From positions 1 through 7,806 of the forward strand of contig JAOPZQ010000658.1 in NCBI GenBank assembly GCA_025964075.1: a stretch of 7,806 nt of DNA, read 5' to 3'. The notes below the pieces were generated by a model. It was not told the origin of the DNA. It did no database searches and was given only the letters and a program-made list of their open reading frames with translations. The position numbers were made by a program, and so were the translations under genes. Below are positions 1 to 5,942 of this stretch, piece after piece. The stretch comes from Solirubrobacterales bacterium (GTDB lineage: Bacteria; Actinomycetota; Thermoleophilia; Solirubrobacterales; Solirubrobacteraceae). Numbering within the stretch: position 1 is the first letter of the stretch; every line of letters begins with the position of its first letter.

Positions 1-932
1 TCACCGAGCTGCCAGACGCCGAGCTCGCTCGACGCGGGCTCGCCGAACACCCGCCGGGTGAGGTCGTAGGCGGTGATGCCGCCGGCGCCCAGCGCCAGCT
101 CGACCGCCGCCAGACGGTCCCCGACGCCGTGCCGGTGGAGCGCGATCGCGCCCGCCACGTCCTCGAGCGGCCGGCCGTGCCCGGGCAGCCCGAGCCGCAC
201 GCCGAGCGCCTCGACGCGCTCCAGCGACGCGAGATATTCGGCCACCGGGTCGGGCGTGTAGCCGTAGTCGAAGTACGGCGCGAAGACCGGGCTCACGAGG
301 TCGCCGAGGATCGCGATGCCGCGCTCGCGCTGGACCAGGCACACGTGCGAGGGCGAGTGGCCCGGCGTCTCGATCACCTCCCAGTCGCCGAGGGACGACG
401 GCAGGCGGACGCCGTCGCCGAGCTCGCGGTCGGGGTCGACCGCGCCGATCATGCCCTGGGTCTCCTCCCGGACGTCGCGATAGTCGGGGAGCAGCGGCCC
501 GGGGACGCCCTCGGCGCGGGCGCGGCGGCCGCGCGCCGCCTCGATGCCGGCGGGGTCGCGGAGCGCGTCGTAGAAGTGTCCGGTCGCCGGGTGCATCCAC
601 AGCTCGGCGCCGCTGCGCTCGAGCACCCACGGCGCGATGCCCACGTGGTCGGAGTGCGTGTGGGTGGCGACGAGCGCGCGCACGTCCTCGACCTCGTGGC
701 CGGCGGCGCGGAGCGCGTTCGCGAACGCGTCGAGCATGCTCTCGTCGCCGGCCGAGCCGCAGTCGACGAGCATCACGCCGTCGTCGCGCTCGACCACCCA
801 GGCGTTGACATGCTCGATGTACTGCCACGGCAGCGGCAGCCGCAGCCGCCAGAGCCCGGGCACCACCTGGCGCGCGCCGGCGCTGTCCGCGTCGACCGCC
901 CAGCTTCCTGGCGGCGGGCCTACCAGCGACAC
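1..932 (-). CDS. MBL-fold metallo-hydrolase, 3' end cut by window
   Basis: The minus-strand frame stays open to the window edge, so the C-terminus is missing. It shows the full metallo-beta-lactamase metal-site series. Numbering from a GTG at 932, these are H91-T-H93-S-D95-H96 inside THTHSDHV, the PGHSPSH segment with H192, D211 in ILGD, and H252 in LPGHGRP. About 310 residues are visible, and the C-terminal part resembles the winged-helix tail common in this subfamily. Such proteins are binuclear metal hydrolases that often act on thioesters or lactones, but no substrate can be assigned. It is the last visible gene of the four-gene operon and overlaps the stop of the LLM gene by 13 bases. 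The start is uncertain: the GTG at 932 has only a badly spaced GAGG, and the next GTG codons (866 and 863) fall inside a conserved-looking stretch before VPGLWRLRLPLP. Family assignment is firm; start and role are not. Confidence 0.87.
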   Translation of the reverse strand, partial: MSLVGPPPGSWAVDADSAGARQVVPGLWRLRLPLPWQYIEHVNAWVVERDDGVMLVDCGSAGDESMLDAFANALRAAGHEVEDVRALVATHTHSDHVGIAPWVLERSGAELWMHPATGHFYDALRDPAGIEAARGRRARAEGVPGPLLPDYRDVREETQGMIGAVDPDRELGDGVRLPSSLGDWEVIETPGHSPSHVCLVQRERGIAILGDLVSPVFAPYFDYGYTPDPVAEYLASLERVEALGVRLGLPGHGRPLEDVAGAIALHRHGVGDRLAAVELALGAGGITAYDLTRRVFGEPASSELGVWQLG

Positions 933-1999
933 GCCTCGGGGATGGCGGGGTGGTCGGGCGCCGCGTACTTCCTGTGGATCGGCTGCACGACCTCCTCGCC
1001 GAAGCGCTGGATCTGCTCCTTCGCCGCCTCCATGGAGGGCCCGGTGGGCATCCGGAAGCGCATCGTGAAGTAGTCGACCCCGAACTCCTCGTGGTAGCGC
1101 TCGAGCTGCTCGATGCACTGCTGCGCCGTGCCCATGATCGTGTGCGGCGCGGCGCGCTCGGCGGTGATCTCCTCCTCCGACTGGAAGTCGGGATGGTGGG
1201 TGAAGATCCCCTGGCGGTAGTAGAAGCGCATCTCCTCGACGAAGTGGGTTCCGAACTGGTTCGCCGCGTCCTCGAACGTATCGGCGATCCAGCCGTCGCG
1301 CATCAGCACGACGAACGGCTCCTTGCCGAGCTCGCGGGCGCGCTCGCGGTAGGCGCCGGCCTGCTCGTCCCACACCTCCTTCATCAGCGGGAAGGGGTCG
1401 CACGTCCAGCAGGCGCCGTACTCCGCGGAGCGGCGGATCGCGGCGGGGCTGGCGTTGCCGCCGCCCCAGATCGGCCAGCCGCCGGGCTGATAGGGCTGGG
1501 GCGCGAGCAGGCCGTTCTCGACGTCGTAGTGCTTGCCCTCGTAGTCGAAGCGCTCGCCCTCGAACGCCTTCTGGGTGATCGCGATCGCCTCCTTGAAGCG
1601 ACCGAGCAGCTTCTCCTGGGGGATGCCGAACTGCTGCCAGTAGCCCGGGTGGAAGCCTCGCGACATCGTCACGTAGAGGCGGCCCTGCGACAGGTTGTCG
1701 ATGACCGAGAACTGCTCCGCGGCGAGCATCGGGTGCATCAACGTCGCGATCGAGGTGAACGATCCGATCGCCACCTTGTCGGTCTCCCGGGCGAGGATCG
1801 TGAGGATCTGCTGCGGGCCCGGGAAATAGCACTCGGTGCGCCCGTGGCGATCGGGGATCTGGATCGAGTGGAAGCCCGACTTCTCGGCGACGATCCCCTC
1901 CTCGATCATCGCGTCCATCGTGTCGTGGGCGTCCTGCGGCGTCGGCATCGGCTGCTCGTAGCCGCCCTTGTGCAGGTCGATCAGGTATCCGATCCTCAT
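920..1999 (-). CDS. LLM-class flavin-dependent oxidoreductase
   Basis: This 359-residue protein has the length and layout of the bacterial luciferase-like TIM-barrel family. It shows the N-terminal beta strand RIGYLIDLH, a conserved-type SFTSIATLMHPMLAAEQFSVIDNLSQGRL segment (about 80-108), SRGFHPGYWQQFGIP (113-127), PIWGGGNASPAAIRRSAEYG (about 176-195), and a late MGTAQQCIEQLERY (289-302). Members use FMNH2 or F420 for monooxygenation or hydride transfer; which cofactor is used here cannot be read. The ATG at 1999 overlaps the stop of the amidohydrolase gene as ATGA and is served by a strong AGGAGGT (2006-2012) lying inside that gene, so the two should be translationally coupled. The stop TAG is at 920-922. 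An oxygenation or dehydrogenation step on a CoA-activated intermediate is plausible from the neighbours but is inference. Confidence 0.92.
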   Translation of the reverse strand: MRIGYLIDLHKGGYEQPMPTPQDAHDTMDAMIEEGIVAEKSGFHSIQIPDRHGRTECYFPGPQQILTILARETDKVAIGSFTSIATLMHPMLAAEQFSVIDNLSQGRLYVTMSRGFHPGYWQQFGIPQEKLLGRFKEAIAITQKAFEGERFDYEGKHYDVENGLLAPQPYQPGGWPIWGGGNASPAAIRRSAEYGACWTCDPFPLMKEVWDEQAGAYRERARELGKEPFVVLMRDGWIADTFEDAANQFGTHFVEEMRFYYRQGIFTHHPDFQSEEEITAERAAPHTIMGTAQQCIEQLERYHEEFGVDYFTMRFRMPTGPSMEAAKEQIQRFGEEVVQPIHRKYAAPDHPAIPEACRW

Positions 2000-2913
2000 T
2001 GGCCGACCTCCTGTTGACCGACGGCCACCGGCTCGAGCAGCGGGTCGTCGAGCTTGAACACCTTGACCGCCGTGTCGTGGAGCAGCGCCCGCCGAGCCTC
2101 GGGCTTCAGCTCCATCTCGTCGATCTGGCCGAGGCTCTCCTCGTGGAGGATCAGCGGGTGGTCGGTGCCCCACATGACCTTGCCGATCCCGCGCCGGCGC
2201 GCGTCCAGGAAGCGCACGAGCTTCGGGTCCCAGTACTGGGGCGCATGCCCCGAGACCGCGATGTAGACGTTCGGATGCTTCCACGCGAGCGCGATCAGCT
2301 CCTCGGTCCACGGCCACCCGGTGTGTCCGCCGACGAGCCGCAGCTCGGGGAAGTAGATCGCGATGTCGTCGAGCAGAAGCGGGCGCCCCATGGCGCTCGG
2401 CATGAACTCCGCCGAGTGACCGACCTGGAAGACGATCGGTATGTCGAGCTCCGCGCACTTGGCGTAGAAGGGCCACCACTCGCGCTCGTTGATCGGGATC
2501 CCGAATCCGAACGGGTGGACGTGCGCGGCCTTGAAGCCGTACTCCCGGACCGCGCGCTCGAGCGCCCGGAGGCCCTCCATCCCGCTGATCGGGTTGATGC
2601 CGGCCATGCCGACGATCCGGTCGGGATGGGCCTCGACGAGCTCTGCGATGTGCTCCTCGGGGATGTCCGCGAGCATCTCCCGCGTCCGGTAGCGCATCAT
2701 CTTGAGGCTCGGCACGCACACGCGGCTGACGTTGTTCGAGTCCATGTAGGCCACGAAGTCGTCAGCGGTGTACCAGCGCATGTTGTCGTGCCGACCCCAT
2801 TGCTCGCCCATCACCTGCGCGACTTCCGGGTTCTCGGTGAAGATCTTCCGGATGCCGAGCTCCGTGAACGGGTTGCACCAGGCATCGATGGCGGGAATTC
2901 CGTCGTTCAACAT
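1996..2913 (-). CDS. amidohydrolase-2 family protein lacking the N-terminal HxH
   Basis: This 305-residue TIM-barrel protein belongs to the amidohydrolase-2 (ACMSD-like decarboxylase/hydrolase) family. Later metal or active-site positions are present: HVHPFG (H131, H133), QVGHS (H166), GGHTGWPW (H197) and WGTDHP (D251). The N-terminal metal motif, normally D-x-H-x-H after the first strand, reads I9-D10-A11-W12-C13-N14, so both histidines are replaced. Family members decarboxylate, hydrolyse or hydrate ring-cleavage-type acids. With two metal ligands gone, this one may bind a single metal differently, use none, or have another role. The ATG at 2913 lies 6 bases past the CoA-ligase stop and is preceded by AGAGG at 2923-2927, 9 bases away. 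It overlaps the LLM gene by 4 bases. Because this pair is so tightly linked, a joint step or consecutive steps are likely. Family is firm, activity unknown. Confidence 0.9.
   Translation of the reverse strand: MLNDGIPAIDAWCNPFTELGIRKIFTENPEVAQVMGEQWGRHDNMRWYTADDFVAYMDSNNVSRVCVPSLKMMRYRTREMLADIPEEHIAELVEAHPDRIVGMAGINPISGMEGLRALERAVREYGFKAAHVHPFGFGIPINEREWWPFYAKCAELDIPIVFQVGHSAEFMPSAMGRPLLLDDIAIYFPELRLVGGHTGWPWTEELIALAWKHPNVYIAVSGHAPQYWDPKLVRFLDARRRGIGKVMWGTDHPLILHEESLGQIDEMELKPEARRALLHDTAVKVFKLDDPLLEPVAVGQQEVGQ
2006..2012 (-). promoter_or_regulatory. Shine-Dalgarno AGGAGGT for the LLM gene
   Basis: A near-perfect AGGAGGT lies 6 bases before the ATG at 1999, inside the last codons of the amidohydrolase gene. 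It fixes the LLM start and supports translational coupling through the ATGA overlap. It contrasts with the operon's first gene, which has no such site. Confidence 0.85.
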
Positions 2914-2919
2914 TCCCCC

Positions 2920-4248
2920 TTACCTCTCTCCCGCGAGCTCGACGTACCGGGTCTTGTGAGAGGTGCGCTCGAGAGCTCCCGCAGCCACCACCTCGATCTC
3001 GGGCCGCACCGACAGCCGGTCGTGCATCGCGCGGGCGATGTCCGCTGCCAGCCGGGCGTCCTCGTCTTGCCTCGCCGTGCCGCCGCGCTCCACCTTCAAG
3101 CGCAACGGCGGCTCGACCCGCGGCGGAGGACCGTGGAGCACGATCCTGAACTCCCCGCTCGCGCGCGGCGCAAATCCCGCGATGAGGTCGCGGGCCGCCG
3201 CCGGATAGAGCTTCACGCCCTTGACGATCAGCAGGTCGTCGGTGCGGCCGATGACCTTGATCCGTGTCGTGTCGCCGACGCGGCGCATCTCGTAGACGTC
3301 GCCGACGGAGGAGCGCAGCTGGGGCTGGGCCCGCCAGCGCAGCGTCGTCTTCACGCGCTCGCCGTAGGCGGGGCGGCCGTCGTCGGGCACGGGCACGGGC
3401 TCCCGAGTGTCGGGGTCGACGAGCTGCTGGACGGAGCAGTCGTCCCCGAGGACCACCATGCCGTCGTAGGGATGGGCGCCGGTCGACGCGTTCATGATCC
3501 CGTGGGCGCCGCCGAGCGCGTCGTAGACGGTCGCGCCCGTGGCCGCCTCGATGGCCTCTCGCACCTCGGGCAGCCCGGCGCCCGGCTCGCCGGCGCAGAC
3601 GATGCTGCGCAGTCCGAGCTCGCCTATGGCGTCCGGAGCCTTCTCGATCAGGTAGCGCGCGTAGCTCGGCGTGCACAGGATGACCGTCGGACGGACCAGC
3701 CGCGCGACGTTCAGGAGGCGCTCGGTGCCCGCCTCGGCCCCGACCGGGACGATCTGCGCCCCGAGGCGCTCGACCGCACGGACGAGCGGCACGCCGGCGA
3801 GGAACATCGAGAGGCCGAAGGCCTGCAGGACGACGCTCTCGCGCGTGACCCCGGCCTGCGTCAGCGCCCGGCCCCAGAGCTCGTCGGTGACCGCCACGTC
3901 CTCGGCGGTGAAGGCGTAGAACGTCGGCGTGCCGGTCGTCCCGGACGTCGAGGCGACGGCGACGACGTCGGCGGCGTCGACGCACAGGTGCTCGCCGAAC
4001 GGGTGGCCGAGCTCCGTGCGCGAGCGCTCCTGCAACTCGCGCTCGTCCTCCTTGCCCAGGAGGACCGGCAGGCGCTCGAGATCCGCGACGCCGGCGATGT
4101 CGCCCGGCTCGACGCCGAGGTCCTGCAGCCGCGAGCGGTAGTACGAGGAGCGCTCGTAGCATGTGGCGACGGTCGCGCGCGCGAGTTCGTCGCGCCGGGG
4201 GGCGAGCGCCTCGGTCGAGGTCGGGGCGTGGGTGGGGTGGGAGGCCAT
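2920..4248 (-). CDS. PaaK-like acyl-CoA ligase (AMP-forming)
   Basis: This 442-residue protein has the length and domain order of phenylacetate-CoA ligase family adenylating enzymes. Visible motifs are the phosphate-binding loop STSGTTGTP (100-108), a SVGDVYEM segment with D317 for ribose contact, the hinge GRTDDLLIVKGVKLYP (334-349), and a C-terminal SHKTRYVEL with K432 as the likely adenylation lysine. The usual Y-x-x-x-E position reads Y242-D-A-L-G246, so the acidic residue is not where expected. It should activate a carboxylic acid to its CoA thioester in the cytoplasm; the acid is unknown. It is the first gene of the minus-strand operon. I chose the ATG at 4248 over a TTG at 4269 because the TTG falls inside the operator palindrome and upstream of the predicted transcription start. 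No Shine-Dalgarno precedes the ATG, consistent with an almost leaderless mRNA. Confidence 0.9.
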   Translation of the reverse strand: MASHPTHAPTSTEALAPRRDELARATVATCYERSSYYRSRLQDLGVEPGDIAGVADLERLPVLLGKEDERELQERSRTELGHPFGEHLCVDAADVVAVASTSGTTGTPTFYAFTAEDVAVTDELWGRALTQAGVTRESVVLQAFGLSMFLAGVPLVRAVERLGAQIVPVGAEAGTERLLNVARLVRPTVILCTPSYARYLIEKAPDAIGELGLRSIVCAGEPGAGLPEVREAIEAATGATVYDALGGAHGIMNASTGAHPYDGMVVLGDDCSVQQLVDPDTREPVPVPDDGRPAYGERVKTTLRWRAQPQLRSSVGDVYEMRRVGDTTRIKVIGRTDDLLIVKGVKLYPAAARDLIAGFAPRASGEFRIVLHGPPPRVEPPLRLKVERGGTARQDEDARLAADIARAMHDRLSVRPEIEVVAAGALERTSHKTRYVELAGER

Positions 4249-4259
4249 CGGAGGAGACT

Positions 4260-4288
4260 TTTCTACCAAACGTTTGGCAGTTTGTCAC
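4260..4288 (-). promoter_or_regulatory. promoter of the CoA-ligase operon
   Basis: On the minus strand, GTGACA (4283-4288, five of six matches to TTGACA) is followed by exactly 17 bases and then TAGAAA (4260-4265, four of six matches to TATAAT). The spacer is almost filled by the palindrome. A start about 7 bases past the -10 gives a leader of only about 4-6 bases before the ATG at 4248. It is predicted by eye; no transcript data are available here. Confidence 0.55.
4263..4280. promoter_or_regulatory. operator-like palindrome, copy 1
   Basis: CTACCAAACGTTTGGCAG is an 18-base palindrome with one mismatched pair; its inner 12 bases CCAAACGTTTGG are perfect. It lies between the divergent CoA-ligase and FAD-oxidoreductase starts, inside the 17-base spacer of the ligase promoter, where a bound repressor would block polymerase. 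Size, CG centre and symmetry fit a TetR-family dimer site, and a near-copy exists at 7114-7131. The regulator gene is not in this window, so the family assignment is inference. Confidence 0.75.
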
Positions 4289-4291
4289 TAT
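4263..4291 (+). promoter_or_regulatory. weak promoter candidate for the FAD oxidoreductase
   Basis: CACTAT at 4286-4291 could be a -10 (three of six consensus matches), with CTACCA at 4263-4268 as a poor -35 at 17-base spacing. The candidate would span the palindrome and overlap the opposing ligase -35. Its start point would fall 0-3 bases before the ATG at 4301. The matches are poor, and the main support is position and the lack of a Shine-Dalgarno. Confidence 0.3.
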
Positions 4292-4300
4292 GTGCGCTCG

Positions 4301-5650
4301 ATGAGATTCGACGTCGTCGTCGTGGGAGCCGGCACCGCCGGCCTCGTTGCGGGGTCCATCCTCGCCAAGGCGGGCCGCCGCGTGGCCCTCGTGGAGCGCC
4401 ACCGCTACCTCGGCGGGCGCGCCATGGAGCACCGGTTCCGGGGCCACCAGCTCGGTCTCGGCTCGCACCTCGCCGAGGACCCCGGCGACAGCCTCACGCG
4501 CGTCTGCGAGCACGTCGGCGTCTCGCTCGTCCACTCCGAGCGCAGCGACTCGATGCCGTTCTGGGAGAACGGCGGCTGGCGCCCGATCCAGGAGCGCTAC
4601 GCGGGCGCCGGGAAGGCGGGCGTCAAGCGCTGCATCGAGGCGCTGCTCGAGACCGACTGGCACGACCTCGAGAGGTGGGATCACGCGTCGCTGCGCGAAT
4701 GGATGGCGCAGTACACGAGCGACGAGGGCGCCTTCCTCGTCTGGGAGGCGATCTCCGTCCTCGAGCAGATCACGAACCACTGGTGGGAGCACTCGGCCTC
4801 CGAGAACCTGTTCGCGCGCAAGCTCGCCTACACGCACCGGCGCACCGCCGGCTACTCGTTCTGGCCGATGGGGGGCTGGGAGAAGCTGTGGGGCGAGATG
4901 GGCGACGCGTTCACCGGGCTCGGCGGCGAGCTGCGGCACCCGGCGGCCGTCGAGCGGATCGTCGTCGAGGACGGGCGGATCGCCGGCGTGCGGCTGCGCG
5001 GCGGCGAGGTGCTGGAGGCCGACCAGGCGATCGTCTCGGCGCCCGTGTGGGACCTGCCGAGGCTCTTCGACGACGGCGTCCTGCCGTGGGACCTCCTCCA
5101 GCGCATCCGGCTGCTCGCGAACAACCGGAACCGCGCCTGCTGGCTGGGGTACTGGATCGCCGCCAGGGAGCCCGTCGTCGCGATGACCGAGCGCGAGATG
5201 GCGTCCTTCTTCTCGACGCCGCGCACGGGCCTCCCCGGCTTCACGCTGAACTTCACCGGCTACGACCCGGGCGTCTCGCCGCCGGGTGAGTACCTCACCT
5301 GCGTCGGCGCGGCGTTCGACGCGACCGAGCATTACGGCGACCGCGCCTGGATCGACCGCCAGTTCCACAACCTGTGGCTCGACATCGAGGAGATGCTGCC
5401 CGCGGCCCGCGGCGCCCTGTGGAAGAAGCCGCACCTCGTCACGAGCTACGGCGTCATCTGCCGGCCGGGCCTCGTCGGCGCGGTGCGCCCCGACGCCCGC
5501 GTCCGCGAGGTCGACGGCCTGTGGCTGACCGGCGACACGACGCGCGCCCGCGGCATCGGCGTGGACAAGGCGGCGCGGGCGGGGATCACCGCGGCCGAGG
5601 GCGTCCTCGGCCAGCGGGTGCCGTTCTTCGCGGACACGGTGCGGTACTGA
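4301..5650 (+). CDS. FAD-dependent oxidoreductase, phytoene-desaturase/amine-oxidase type
   Basis: This 449-residue flavoprotein opens with a Rossmann motif VVVVGAGTAGL (5-15), an acidic residue ending strand 2 (ALVER, E32) and the GGRA turn (38-41) typical of phytoene-desaturase and amine-oxidase relatives. It closes with the FAD-contacting segment LTGDTTRARGIGVDKAARAG (409-428, D412). No signal peptide or clear membrane helix is seen. Relatives desaturate or isomerise carotenoids, oxidise amines or act on other hydrophobic substrates; the exact reaction is not readable. It diverges from the CoA-ligase operon across a 52-base gap holding the operator, so it is probably co-regulated. I chose the ATG at 4301 because the Rossmann strand starts immediately after it. 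An in-frame GTG at 4292 is possible. No Shine-Dalgarno is visible. The stop TGA is at 5648-5650. Confidence 0.88.
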   Translation: MRFDVVVVGAGTAGLVAGSILAKAGRRVALVERHRYLGGRAMEHRFRGHQLGLGSHLAEDPGDSLTRVCEHVGVSLVHSERSDSMPFWENGGWRPIQERYAGAGKAGVKRCIEALLETDWHDLERWDHASLREWMAQYTSDEGAFLVWEAISVLEQITNHWWEHSASENLFARKLAYTHRRTAGYSFWPMGGWEKLWGEMGDAFTGLGGELRHPAAVERIVVEDGRIAGVRLRGGEVLEADQAIVSAPVWDLPRLFDDGVLPWDLLQRIRLLANNRNRACWLGYWIAAREPVVAMTEREMASFFSTPRTGLPGFTLNFTGYDPGVSPPGEYLTCVGAAFDATEHYGDRAWIDRQFHNLWLDIEEMLPAARGALWKKPHLVTSYGVICRPGLVGAVRPDARVREVDGLWLTGDTTRARGIGVDKAARAGITAAEGVLGQRVPFFADTVRY

Positions 5651-5705
5651 CTTCGGGTTCGGCGGAGTTCGGGCGCCTTCGGGCTCGAGAAACGACGGCC
5701 TCGAA

Positions 5706-5748
5706 GGGGCGGACTCGGTTGCGTGGCGTCCCCCACGCTCTCCGCCCC
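5706..5748. other. long GC-rich hairpin downstream of the FAD gene
   Basis: Outer arms GGGGCGGA (5706-5713) and TCCGCCCC (5741-5748) pair perfectly. They enclose inner arms GCGTGG (5721-5726) and CCACGC (5733-5738) with a 6-base loop and an asymmetric bulge. It lies 55 bases past the FAD gene stop. No T-tract follows, so it may protect the mRNA 3' end or assist termination. It sits in the 5651-5942 intergenic region together with the 60-base repeats and the terminator candidate; no gene is supported there. Confidence 0.5.
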
Positions 5749-5770
5749 GGCGTTCTCGGCGCGGGCACGA

Positions 5771-5904
5771 TGCACCGGTTTCCGGCGTGGACAACGTCGA
5801 CGAACTCGTCGGCCAGGGCTCGAGATCGACTAAGTGCATGCCTGGCGTGCACAACGTCGACGAACCCGGCGCGGGCGTCGCTGGGGCGACGAAATGCACG
5901 CCAC
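5771..5904. repeat. 60-base-period imperfect tandem repeat
   Basis: Two 22-base cores (5784-5805 and 5844-5865), each containing ACAACGTCGACGAAC, match at 21 of 22 positions and are exactly 60 bases apart. A TGCA-containing motif recurs at 5771, 5835 and 5895. Sequences before the second and third TGCA are also alike (GACTAAGTGCATGCC and GACGAAATGCACGCC). The middle unit contains a near-perfect inverted repeat, TGCATGCCTGGCGTGCA (5835-5851). The segments between cores diverge. It looks like an intergenic repeat element rather than part of a gene; function unknown. The third unit merges into the terminator hairpin. Confidence 0.7.
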
Positions 5905-5929
5905 TCCCCTCCTTCGTGGCGTCGTTTTT
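5898..5929 (+). terminator. rho-independent terminator candidate
   Basis: ACGCCAC (5898-5904) pairs perfectly with GTGGCGT (5916-5922) across an 11-base loop, followed after CG by TTTTT (5925-5929). On the plus strand this fits an intrinsic terminator for the FAD oxidoreductase transcript, placed just before it would run into the convergent acyl-CoA dehydrogenase gene. The 7-bp stem is short and the loop rather long. On the minus strand the hairpin lacks a good T-tract. Confidence 0.5.
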
Positions 5930-5942
5930 GAGCCAGCTGCTG

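Noticed and set aside
1..828. Minus-strand open frame ending with a TGA at the window start
   Set aside because: Its translation is arginine-rich nonsense. The adjacent frame on the same strand carries the full MBL motif series.
4246..4269. TTG at 4269 as start of the CoA ligase
   Set aside because: It lies within the palindrome and upstream of the predicted transcription start, and adds seven residues unlike the family; the ATG at 4248 fits better.
1999..5289. Very long open frame on the plus strand across the ligase operon
   Set aside because: It is antisense to four well-supported genes and its translation is low-complexity, rich in R, A, H and D. Stop-free antisense frames are expected in DNA with very high third-position GC.
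2762..5899. Long minus-strand open frame starting MHFVAPATPAPGSS
   Set aside because: Only the 60-base repeat gives it a repetitive start; the rest is low-complexity shadow of the FAD and ligase genes.
5771..5904. CRISPR array
   Set aside because: Only two good cores are present, spacers and repeats are not of regular CRISPR form, and no cas gene is in the window.
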